A stretch of 7,373 nucleotides of DNA from JBBRHH01 sp038222915. GTDB lineage: Bacteria; Planctomycetota; Phycisphaerae; Tepidisphaerales; Tepidisphaeraceae. The notes beneath the pieces are model-generated. The model had not been told where the DNA came from, searched no databases, and worked only from the letters and a program-made list of their open reading frames with translations. Numbering within the stretch: position 1 is the stretch's first letter; each line of letters begins with the position of its first letter. The position numbers and the translations under genes were made by a program. The DNA is taken from contig JBBRHH010000300.1 in NCBI GenBank assembly GCA_038222915.1, forward strand, positions 1 to 7,373, read 5' to 3'. Shown here in pieces: positions 1-5,968 of the stretch.

Positions 1-604
1 CGGCGTAGCCCATCGAGAGGGCGGTGTTTCGGCCGAGGTGCTGGTCGGGGAAGAAGAGGATCTTGCGCGCGGCCGGTCCTTCTGCAGCCTGCTCCTTGAG
101 CGCCCACTCGAGGACGTTGCGGCAGTTGGAGCTGGTGCAGACAGCGCCGTCGTGTTCGCCGACGAAGGCCTTGATGGCCGCGGAGCTGTTCATATACGTG
201 ATGGGGACGATGATTTGATCGGTACAGAGATCGGTGAGCTGGGCCCAGCAGTCGAGGGTCTGATCGAGGTTGGCCATGTCGGCCATTGAGCAGCCTGCGC
301 CAAGATCGGGGAGGATGACGTGGACGGAGTCGGGGGTGAGGATGTCGGCCGACTCGGCCATGAAGTGGACGCCGCAGAAGACGACGTACTGGGCGGCCTT
401 CTGGGCGGCGGCATTGCGGGAGAGCTCGAAGCTGTCGCCAGTGAAATCGGCGAAATCGACCACGGCGTCTTGCTGGTAGTGGTGGCCAAGGATGACGAGT
501 TTATCGCCGAGTTCGTCCCGGGCAGTCTGGATGCGCAGGCGCAGCTCAGGGTCGGAAAGCTGGGTATAAATCTTGGGAAGGGGTTGTTGCCACGACTTGG
601 TCAT
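1..604 (-). CDS. nadA: Quinolinate synthase NadA, C-terminus cut by window edge
   Basis: Quinolinate synthase condenses iminoaspartate (made by NadB) with dihydroxyacetone phosphate to give quinolinate, the pyridine precursor of NAD; it is a cytosolic [4Fe-4S] enzyme. Reading the minus strand from ATG at 604 gives 201 residues that run off the left edge. Recognisable family segments are LGHHYQQD (39-46), CGVHFMAE (77-84), GCSMADM (104-110), TYMNSSAAIKA (136-146), CTSSNC (156-161) and PDQHLGRNTA (186-195). By family alignment, Cys105 is the likely first cluster ligand. The later cluster cysteines and about a third of the protein would lie outside the window. The start is supported by AGGTGGAG about 11 bases upstream on the minus strand. 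It diverges from the redoxin-sirtuin run. Identity is very secure; only the far end is unseen. Confidence 0.95.
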   Translation of the reverse strand, partial: MTKSWQQPLPKIYTQLSDPELRLRIQTARDELGDKLVILGHHYQQDAVVDFADFTGDSFELSRNAAAQKAAQYVVFCGVHFMAESADILTPDSVHVILPDLGAGCSMADMANLDQTLDCWAQLTDLCTDQIIVPITYMNSSAAIKAFVGEHDGAVCTSSNCRNVLEWALKEQAAEGPAARKILFFPDQHLGRNTALSMGYA

Positions 605-626
605 TGTTTAAACGTCTCCACCTGAG

Positions 627-632
627 ATTATA
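627..632 (-). promoter_or_regulatory. Possible -10 element of the nadA promoter
   Basis: The minus strand reads TATAAT here, a perfect consensus -10 hexamer, about 22 bases before the nadA start codon and just upstream of its ribosome site. I see no good -35 hexamer at 16-18 bases; the closest 6-mers at that distance do not resemble TTGACA. The location in a 115-base divergent gap fits a promoter, but one hexamer alone is weak evidence. A rightward TATTAT at 674-679 could serve the redoxin gene, also without a well-placed -35. Confidence 0.35.
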
Positions 633-719
633 GCGGGCCGCGCATGGATGCCACTTTGTGCGGACAACAGTCCTATTATTGTGCCGATCGCGGGACATTC
701 TCAAACATTGGAGGCCGAA

Positions 720-1304
720 ATGGCATTTACGCTGCAAATTGGACAGGAAGCGCCGGATTTTGATCTGGCGGGTGTGGACGGCAAGCGGTATTCGCTGGCC
801 GACTTTCGTGAAGCGAAGGTGCTGGTGGTTGTGTTTTCGTGCAACCATTGTCCGTATGTGATTGGGTGCGAGGATCGGATGATCATGTTTTACGCCGACT
901 ACGCCCTGCGCGGTGTGTCGATGGTGGCGATCAACTCCAACGAAGATCAGATGCATCCGACCGACTCATTTGGGCACATGGTGATCCGTGCGCGGGAGAA
1001 GAGTTTCAAGTTTCCGTATCTGCGCGATGACACACAGGAAACGGCAATGGCCTATGGCGCGCTGCGGACGCCGCATTTTTATGTTTTCGATGCCGATCGG
1101 AAACTGGCGTACACGGGCCGGATGGATGACAACCCGCGCAATCCGGGGAAAGAGACAACGCATGAGTTGCATGATGCGGTGGATGCGCTGCTGGCCGGAA
1201 GGAAGCCGGAAGTGCTGGCGACGAATCCGCTGGGATGCAACGTGAAGTGGGCCGGGAAGCCGCATCATTGGATGCCGCCCGAGGCATGCGATCTGGTGTT
1301 GTAG
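720..1304 (+). CDS. Thioredoxin-fold redoxin (AhpC/TSA-like, PRX-like subgroup)
   Basis: This is a predicted cytosolic thiol-disulfide or peroxide-handling protein of the AhpC/TSA redoxin superfamily; its substrate is unknown. The 194-residue protein has the expected order: GQEAPDFDL (8-16) at the front, a CxxC active site SCNHCPYV with Cys41 and Cys44, the SNEDQMHPTDS stretch (73-83), the fold's cis-proline motif RTP (116-118), FDADRKLAYTGRMDDN (123-138), and a conserved tail PLGCNVKW (170-177). No signal peptide is visible. The start at 720 is preferred over an in-frame ATG at 648 because GGAGG sits 5 bases before it (710-714) and because family homology begins there. It is followed 20 bases later by the sirtuin gene, so the two are probably co-transcribed. 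Family assignment is firm; the physiological role is inference. Confidence 0.88.
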   Translation: MAFTLQIGQEAPDFDLAGVDGKRYSLADFREAKVLVVVFSCNHCPYVIGCEDRMIMFYADYALRGVSMVAINSNEDQMHPTDSFGHMVIRAREKSFKFPYLRDDTQETAMAYGALRTPHFYVFDADRKLAYTGRMDDNPRNPGKETTHELHDAVDALLAGRKPEVLATNPLGCNVKWAGKPHHWMPPEACDLVL

Positions 1305-1324
1305 GGATCTGGACGGAGGCTCGC

Positions 1325-2047
1325 ATGGACGACATCCTGCTTGCAAGGGAAATGATCCGCTCGGCGCAGCGCCTGGTGATTTTCACCGGCGCGGGCGTGA
1401 GCGCCGACAGCGGCGTGCCGACGTTTCGAGGTGCATCGGGCGACACTTTCTGGGGCAAGTATGATCCGATGACGTTGGCCAGCCCGCAAGGATTTCGCCG
1501 CGATCCGAAGCTGGTGTACGACTGGTACAACTGGCGGCGATCGCAACTGGCGGTGCTGACGCCGAACGCGGGACATGTTGCGATTGGTGCGCTGCAGGAG
1601 CGCGGCGCGACATTGATCACGCAGAATGTGGATGGACTGCATGAGCGGATTGCACCGAAGAACGCCGTGACTTTGCAACTTCACGGAACCCTGGCCGAGG
1701 ATCGCTGCTCGGGTTGCGATTATCGCGAGGCGGTTGATTTCACTGCCCTGCCGCCGCTGCGCGGTTGTCCAGAATGCGGGGCGAAGCTGCGGCCGGCGGT
1801 GGTATGGTTTGGCGAGATGCTGGACCCGGCGCTCTGGAAGGTGGCGGAACATGCCTGCAAAGAGGCCGACGCGATGTTGGTTGTCGGCACGAGCGGGCAA
1901 GTGTATCCGGCGGCCGGTTTGGTTCAGCTTGCGGCGCAGCGCGGGCGGGTGATCGTCTTCAATCTGGAGGACTCGGCACTGGACGAGCACGCGGCCATTT
2001 CATTGAAGGGGCGGGCTTCGGAGATACTGCCGCTGCTCGTAAGTTGA
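1325..2047 (+). CDS. cobB: NAD-dependent protein deacylase, class III sirtuin (CobB/SIRT5-like)
   Basis: Sirtuins remove acyl groups from lysines using NAD, releasing nicotinamide and O-acyl-ADP-ribose. The 240-residue protein carries the full set of motifs: GAGVSADSGVPTFRG (22-36) for NAD binding, QNVDGLH (100-106), catalytic His120 in LHGTL, two zinc pairs CSGC (128-131) and CPEC (148-151), VVWFGE (159-164) and GTSGQVYPAAG near the C-terminus. Tyr68 and Arg71 in WYNWRR match the Y-x-x-R pair of class III sirtuins that recognises acidic acyl groups, so desuccinylase or demalonylase activity alongside deacetylation is expected from the family. Length is normal for CobB without an N-terminal extension. 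The start at 1325 has GGAGG 5 bases upstream (1315-1319); an in-frame ATG at 1235 lies inside the redoxin gene and is rejected. It probably forms an operon with the redoxin. Confidence 0.95.
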   Translation: MDDILLAREMIRSAQRLVIFTGAGVSADSGVPTFRGASGDTFWGKYDPMTLASPQGFRRDPKLVYDWYNWRRSQLAVLTPNAGHVAIGALQERGATLITQNVDGLHERIAPKNAVTLQLHGTLAEDRCSGCDYREAVDFTALPPLRGCPECGAKLRPAVVWFGEMLDPALWKVAEHACKEADAMLVVGTSGQVYPAAGLVQLAAQRGRVIVFNLEDSALDEHAAISLKGRASEILPLLVS

Positions 2048-2079
2048 GATTGCGGGCGATGTCTCGACAATGACTGGGC

Positions 2080-2499
2080 ATGCCCGCAATTCCACCCTCG
2101 GCCGCGCCTCTTTCCAAGAAGCTACATCTCAAGCCAAACTACAAAGTGTTGCTCTTGAACGCCCCGGCCGGATACGCAGACCTGCTCAACCCACTGCCGG
2201 AGGGTGCGACGGTATCGACGCGAAGTACGAAGCGCGATGCCTTCGATCTGGCGCTACTGTTCGTGCATTCAAAGTCCGACGCCGATCGACACGCGCCGCT
2301 TGCGACGGCCGCGCTCAAGGACGGAGGCGTGCTCTGGGCGGCGTATCCGAAAATCAGCTCAAAAGAAAAGTCGGACGTGACCCGCGATAAGGGATGGAAC
2401 GCGCTTGAGTCGCTTGCCTGGACAGTTGTTTCAATCGTCGCGATTGACCAGACGTGGTCGGCGCTGCGATTCGGGCCTTCCACCAAAGTGGGAAGTTGA
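2080..2499 (+). CDS. Small protein resembling the DUF3052 family
   Basis: This is a 139-residue protein of unknown function. The order of elements recalls the DUF3052 family: a SPLAKKLGIKP-like front (here APLSKKLHLKP, 9-19), a strand followed by NAPAGYADLL (27-36), PLPEGATV (38-45), a hydrophobic strand DLALLFVHSKSD (56-67), GGVLWAAYPK (82-91), and a C-terminal AIDQTWSALRF (121-131). The layout looks like a small Rossmann-like alpha/beta domain. No signal peptide or membrane segment is seen. The start at 2080 lacks a strong ribosome site, but the conserved part begins within ten residues of it, so the start is only slightly uncertain. It lies 32 bases after the sirtuin gene on the same strand and may belong to the same transcript. 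Its stop codon abuts that of the next, opposing gene. Confidence 0.72.
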   Translation: MPAIPPSAAPLSKKLHLKPNYKVLLLNAPAGYADLLNPLPEGATVSTRSTKRDAFDLALLFVHSKSDADRHAPLATAALKDGGVLWAAYPKISSKEKSDVTRDKGWNALESLAWTVVSIVAIDQTWSALRFGPSTKVGS

Positions 2500-3003
2500 T
2501 CAATCCAAAAGACCCAGCGTATCGAAGAACGCCGCGCCGGCGAGACTCATCAGGCCGTGGATCAGCGGATCGTTGAGGGCTTCTTCGGTGGTGAAGAAGG
2601 CAGCGGCGACTGGACCGGTAGCCATGCGCGCATCCTCCCAGTCGGACGGGCGGATGATGTGCAACACCGATTCGGAAGCCAACTCGCTCAGGGCGATTTC
2701 GTCTTCGTCCACGTCGAGCCGTGCCAGTAGCGCAACCGCCGCTTCCAATTTGTCAGGCTCAAATTGTTCGCCCTGCGAGAATGACACGTGGGCGGCCGTT
2801 TGCCCGACGCGTTTGAACCGAAGCGCCAGCGGCTCATACGGCGGCTGAACATCGATCTTGGCAATGAACTCATCGTCGGCCATTGCGTGCTTGAACTGGC
2901 CATAAAGCTCGTACGCGGTGTTGCCCTGCAGGGGCGAAAGGTTGGCCAGATCCAGGGTGAGCTTTGCGCCGGAGGGATAGAACATCAGGCCTGTGTATTT
3001 CAT
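2500..3003 (-). CDS. Uncharacterised protein, possibly with an N-terminal membrane anchor
   Basis: I do not recognise this protein. From ATG at 3003 it is 167 residues, begins MKYTGLMFYPSGAKLTLDL, has an acidic middle (DVDEDE at 97-102) and ends in a fairly hydrophobic stretch (LMSLAGAAFFDTLGLL, 151-166). The start is unsettled. The frame stays open upstream to an ATG at 3219 and includes a hydrophobic run (IAIGLIVSIVGASRIVRR, roughly 3022-3078) followed by basic residues, which looks like a membrane anchor. No ATG, GTG or TTG with a ribosome site precedes that run, and extending past about 3065 overlaps the opposing gene. ATG 3003 also lacks a clear Shine-Dalgarno site. The gene converges on the DUF3052-like gene with no spacer. 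Codon use resembles the neighbours, so it is probably real. Confidence 0.62.
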   Translation of the reverse strand: MKYTGLMFYPSGAKLTLDLANLSPLQGNTAYELYGQFKHAMADDEFIAKIDVQPPYEPLALRFKRVGQTAAHVSFSQGEQFEPDKLEAAVALLARLDVDEDEIALSELASESVLHIIRPSDWEDARMATGPVAAAFFTTEEALNDPLIHGLMSLAGAAFFDTLGLLD

Positions 3004-3064
3004 GAAGCGCTCAATGGAATTGTAGCCGCGACGGACGATTCTGGATGCGCCTACGATTGAGACA

Positions 3065-3565
3065 ATGAGACCGATCGCGATTTGGCCACGGGCAAAGCGA
3101 AAAGCCCGCCGGGTGGAGGAGACGCATCTGCTGGCTTGCCCGCGCCTTTGCCCGGATTGGGAGATGTCGGCGCTGCAGGCACTGTGCAAGCCGAGGCCGG
3201 AGCGGCGCGATGCGATCATTCACCGGAAGGGCGCGCAAGGCTGGAAGGTCGGATCCCGGAAGTCGGTGATAGAAGTGATGCAGTTGCTGTCCGGGGCGAT
3301 TGGAGCGTTGCCGGACGTGCATTTTCCGAAGGACGGGGATTTCATCTTCGTCTGTCAGTTTCGTCACGAACAATTCGAGCAGGCCAAGACGCTGGCGATT
3401 GCGTTGACGCGGCGAGTCCCGGAAATATGGCTGACACTCGGCCGGCTGTTTGTGCATGATGGGAAGTTCTATCGGCGACGACGCGGCTATATGCTTCAGT
3501 TGTCGCCTGCGACCGACGTTCATTTACCGCGCGCGATGCGTGCGGCGCTTCGAGGAATCGCCTGA
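3065..3565 (+). CDS. Uncharacterised basic protein, translationally coupled to yjbQ
   Basis: I do not recognise this 166-residue protein. It has a strongly basic N-terminus (RAKRKARR, 9-16), a CxxxC pair (Cys25 and Cys29 in ACPRLCPDW), a better ordered centre and C-terminal half including HFPKDGDFIFVCQFRHEQFEQAK, and a basic stretch YRRRRGYM. Third codon positions are mostly G or C as in the neighbouring genes. Its TGA overlaps the ATG of yjbQ as TGATG, which strongly suggests a real co-translated gene pair. The start is uncertain: ATG 3065 has a poor ribosome site, ATG 3163 (MSALQALC) has GGGAG directly against it, and the frame is open back to 3026. Four other open frames cross this stretch, but none has gene-like codon use. 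The cysteine pair may bind metal, which is a guess. Confidence 0.6.
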   Translation: MRPIAIWPRAKRKARRVEETHLLACPRLCPDWEMSALQALCKPRPERRDAIIHRKGAQGWKVGSRKSVIEVMQLLSGAIGALPDVHFPKDGDFIFVCQFRHEQFEQAKTLAIALTRRVPEIWLTLGRLFVHDGKFYRRRRGYMLQLSPATDVHLPRAMRAALRGIA

Positions 3566-3987
3566 TGCAATCTCATCCTTCAACTACCGAGGCCGTCCGG
3601 ACCAGACATCGATCAGAGATGGTGGAAGTAACGGGTCGCGTTCAGGCCGTTGTTAATAAACTTGGCGTGCGCGATGGTTTTGTGATCGCCTACGTTCCGC
3701 ACACGACGGCGGCGGTGACAATCAACGAGAACGCCGATCCGGACGTGAAGAGCGACATGCTGCGGAAGCTTTCGGAGCTCGCACCAAAACACGAGGACTA
3801 TTACCAACACGGCGAAGGCAACAGCGATAGTCACGTGAAAACATCGCTCGTCGGCAACAGTGTAACGATATTGATCGAAGCGGGCCGGCTGATTCTGGGG
3901 CGCTGGCAGGGAATCTATTTCTGCGAGTTCGATGGCCCCAGATCGCGGGAGATGGTGGTGAAGGTTTGGGGGAACTCGGAGAAGTAG
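3565..3987 (+). CDS. yjbQ: YjbQ/UPF0047 family protein (secondary thiamine-phosphate synthase-like)
   Basis: This 140-residue protein is a clear member of the YjbQ/UPF0047 family. E. coli YjbQ is annotated as having weak thiamine-phosphate synthase activity that can rescue a thiE defect; the physiological role remains uncertain. Family hallmarks are VPHTTAAVTINENADPDV (44-61, His46), HGEGNSDSHVKTSLVG (82-97, with Asp88 and His90) and LGRWQGIYFCEFDGPR (111-126). These surround the proposed active-site pocket. Length is normal for the family (about 130-140). The start codon overlaps the preceding gene's stop in TGATG, so translation is probably coupled to the unknown gene upstream. The last codons, GAG AAG TAG, form one arm of an inverted repeat with the end of the opposing beta-helix gene. 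Confidence 0.93.
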   Translation: MQSHPSTTEAVRTRHRSEMVEVTGRVQAVVNKLGVRDGFVIAYVPHTTAAVTINENADPDVKSDMLRKLSELAPKHEDYYQHGEGNSDSHVKTSLVGNSVTILIEAGRLILGRWQGIYFCEFDGPRSREMVVKVWGNSEK

Positions 3988-4037
3988 CGGATTACTTGTG
4001 CAGCATGTTGAGAGAGTCGAACGGCTCTACTTCTCCG
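3977..4037. repeat. Perfect 11-bp inverted repeat joining two convergent gene ends
   Basis: CGGAGAAGTAG at 3977-3987 is matched by its exact reverse complement CTACTTCTCCG at 4027-4037, with 39 bases between. Each arm contains the last codons and stop of a gene: yjbQ ends S-E-K-stop on the plus strand, and the beta-helix gene ends P-E-K-stop on the minus strand, both using GAG AAG TAG. Either RNA could fold this into a long-loop hairpin at its 3' end. No T-run follows on either side, so it is not a standard rho-independent terminator. It could arise by chance from similar C-termini. Confidence 0.6.
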
Positions 4038-5790
4038 GCCGTGGCCCGTAGTGCGGCAACGCCGTGCCGAGTTCATATGCTCCAAGATCCGGCGCAGCGC
4101 CTTTGAACCCATCGTTGAATCCGGGCAGGACTTCGCCGGCGTCGATGGCCGCGGAGCCTGCCTTCAGGCGGAGATCGATGGTGGCCGAATCGTAGACCTT
4201 CTTGGGGTCTTGTGGCGGCATTATTCCGCTGGCAAATGCCGTCGCGGGATCTACGGCAACCGCGTGCTTGTAGATCGGTGCTTTGGCTTTGACGGCCGCC
4301 AGCGAGGGGTAACGCTCGTTGTTCCACTTCAGGAATAGCTCGCCGGTGAAGCCGCCGAATCCGTCGTAGTCGTAATCGGTGTGGATGGCCGGGCATTCGT
4401 AGTTGCAGGCCCGGCCTTCCGTGCCCAGCAACAGGTTATTTCTAGAATAGAAATTGGAAATGGATTCCGACGTATTCACCATCGACGCGATACCGTTCTT
4501 TACAGAAGTATTGTGGACAAGAACGCCGCCCGACGGGCTGTTGTGCAGCTTGAAGACTTCCGTCTGCACATTAAAGAGCACGTTGCGGAAGACGTAGATC
4601 GGCCCGCCGTAGACGGGTTGCAGGGAGATGCCTGTCAAGACGTTTGTATAGCGATTGTTGAAGTTCCGGGTATTGCGGTCGGAGCCGTCCATCTCCGATC
4701 CGTCGTCGAAGCAGTCGCTCACTTCATTGTTGTGGAAATCGCAGGCATAGGTCGCCTTTGTGTCACCCAGATCCAGTCCGTCCTTGAAATGGTGGATGCG
4801 GTTGTAGCAGGCCACGTGGCCGCTACCGACGATCCAGATCGCCCGGGCTTCTGGAAGCTCGTGCCATTCCTTCATCGTCGTTGGCCAGGGCATGTCGCCT
4901 TCGAAGACGTTGTCCGAGATAAAGAAGTTACTGATGTTGCCGGTCTTGGTATCCGTCGCGACGATGCCGCAGATGCAGGTGGCAAAGTGACAGCGACGAA
5001 TGACGATGCGCTGCGACTCGTGGCCGCGAATCAGGTTGTAGGCGTTGCGGATCGAGAGCTTTTCGAACCAGACGTCATGTACGCCGATCGCGGCGATGGC
5101 CGCGCCGGCCAGCTTCTCTTTTGGGAACATTCCGTCGATCACCGTCTCGCCGTCACCGCCTCCGCGCCAGATGATCGGATTGCCCTGCTCACCGCTGTGG
5201 GCAATGGTCAGCGGTCCTTCGTAAACGCCGGCGTGAAGCAGAAAGATCGTGCCAGGCTTCGCGGCCTTCTCGGCGGCCGCGAGGCCTTTGATTGGATTGC
5301 CCGCCGATCCGTCGCCGCCACCCTTGCCGGGCATGACATGAAGCTGCACAGCATTCTTCGGCGCTTGCGGTTCGGCGATCGTGCGCGCCTTTAATGTTTG
5401 TTCCGCGTGAGCACCGTCGGGATCGCTCATTTTCAATCGCAGTTCATAGGCGGTGTCCGCGTCGAGGAGCAGAGCGCTGCCCGCAAAGAGGCGTGCATCG
5501 GCCGGGACTTCAACGGCCAGCTTCTTGGGCTCGTTGCCTTCGTTCTTGAACGGGCCTTTGTCTACGAGCAGTAGCGGCGGTGCGGCGCTCCAAGTCTCGG
5601 CTCCCTCTTTGCGGTATTCGAGAGTCACCTTCGCATGGTCGCCGTCGCGGATGATCCAGTAGACGCCCAGCGATTGAAGTGTCGGGGGGTCGAGTACAGG
5701 GGGGCCGGCGGGAGCGGCCGCGGCCTGCGCGTTGGTCGCGACGAAGTTTGTCAGTATCGCGATTGCCAGAAGCATGCGAGCAATATGCAT
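4027..5790 (-). CDS. Secreted right-handed parallel beta-helix protein with Fn3-like N-terminal domain
   Basis: This 587-residue exported protein probably binds or cleaves a polysaccharide, as pectate-lyase-fold proteins often do; no substrate can be assigned. A Sec signal peptide spans about 1-23 (MHIARMLLAIAILTNF... with cleavage near AQA). Residues about 30-140 look like a fibronectin-III-like beta-sandwich (VTLEYRKEGAETWS, ADTAYELRLKMSDPDG). A DUF1565/beta-helix opening follows (GGGDGSAGNPIKGLAAAEKA, PGTIFLLHAGVYEG, 157-192), then repeated helix rungs to about 460, rich in asparagine ladders (DNVFEGDM, NRIHHFKDGLDLG, HNNEVSDCFDDGSEMDG, LQPVYGGPIYVFRNVLFN). The C-terminus has the cap-like APDLGAYELG (566-575). 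No PEP-CTERM tail or other anchor is seen, so it is likely periplasmic or secreted. GGAG lies 9 bases upstream of ATG 5790. A long antisense open frame is an artefact of codon composition. Confidence 0.88.
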   Translation of the reverse strand: MHIARMLLAIAILTNFVATNAQAAAAPAGPPVLDPPTLQSLGVYWIIRDGDHAKVTLEYRKEGAETWSAAPPLLLVDKGPFKNEGNEPKKLAVEVPADARLFAGSALLLDADTAYELRLKMSDPDGAHAEQTLKARTIAEPQAPKNAVQLHVMPGKGGGDGSAGNPIKGLAAAEKAAKPGTIFLLHAGVYEGPLTIAHSGEQGNPIIWRGGGDGETVIDGMFPKEKLAGAAIAAIGVHDVWFEKLSIRNAYNLIRGHESQRIVIRRCHFATCICGIVATDTKTGNISNFFISDNVFEGDMPWPTTMKEWHELPEARAIWIVGSGHVACYNRIHHFKDGLDLGDTKATYACDFHNNEVSDCFDDGSEMDGSDRNTRNFNNRYTNVLTGISLQPVYGGPIYVFRNVLFNVQTEVFKLHNSPSGGVLVHNTSVKNGIASMVNTSESISNFYSRNNLLLGTEGRACNYECPAIHTDYDYDGFGGFTGELFLKWNNERYPSLAAVKAKAPIYKHAVAVDPATAFASGIMPPQDPKKVYDSATIDLRLKAGSAAIDAGEVLPGFNDGFKGAAPDLGAYELGTALPHYGPRPEK

Positions 5791-5840
5791 ATGAACTAAC
5801 TCCGGTCGCTGAGACGCTTCGGATCAGCGTTCAGGAATCG

Positions 5841-5865
5841 AACAAGACCGTAACAAGACCGTAAC
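5841..5865. promoter_or_regulatory. 11-bp tandem direct repeat in divergent intergenic region
   Basis: AACAAGACCGT occurs twice head to tail (5841-5851 and 5852-5862), followed by a third partial copy AAC. On the plus strand this sets GTAAC at 5850 and 5861, with a degenerate GAAC copy 10 bases earlier. Direct repeats with a helical-turn period of 11 bp are typical binding sites for OmpR/PhoB-family response regulators. The site lies 51-75 bases upstream of the beta-helix gene start and about 100-125 bases upstream of the GalU-like gene. No regulator can be named from sequence alone, and a slippage duplication is an alternative. Confidence 0.4.
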
Positions 5866-5952
5866 CTTTGATTGAAAACCAACAATCTCCGCCACCGCTA
5901 CTACTGCTCCTCCAGGGTGAAGTTGCGAACTGGCGAAGCTATATTCGTTTCC

Positions 5953-5968
5953 AAAGGAGCTCATTTTG
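5953..5968 (+). promoter_or_regulatory. Ribosome binding site and TTG start of the GalU-like gene
   Basis: AAAGGAG at 5953-5959 is followed after 6 bases by TTG at 5966-5968. The next residues AKVRKAVIAAAGRGTR match the expected N-terminus of the nucleotidyltransferase, and no ATG or GTG with similar spacing lies in frame. TTG is therefore the likely initiator, which would lower translation efficiency relative to ATG. Confidence 0.8.

Noticed and set aside
674..679. TATTAT as a -10 element for the redoxin operon
   Set aside because: The nearest -35-like hexamer (TTGTGC at 656-661) is only 12 bases away, too short for a standard promoter.
648..719. Upstream in-frame extension of the redoxin from an ATG at 648
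   Set aside because: The added residues do not resemble the family, and a GGAGG site sits ideally in front of the ATG at 720.
1265..1990. Minus-strand open frame of 241 codons across the sirtuin gene
   Set aside because: It is antisense to a protein with complete sirtuin motifs; its translation is rich in Arg, His and Gln with no recognisable motif.
3082..3459. Alternative plus-strand frame of 125 codons over the unknown gene before yjbQ
   Set aside because: The translation is glycine- and alanine-rich and low in complexity. The competing frame from 3065 has better codon use and couples to yjbQ through TGATG.
3011..3523. Minus-strand open frame of 170 codons over the same region
   Set aside because: It is very rich in Arg, Gln and Pro, typical of an antisense shadow, and conflicts with the coupled plus-strand gene.
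4381..5394. Long plus-strand open frame of 337 codons inside the beta-helix gene
   Set aside because: It lies wholly antisense to a convincing secreted protein with a signal peptide and recognisable fold. It has no family motif, and it is explained by GC-rich codon composition.
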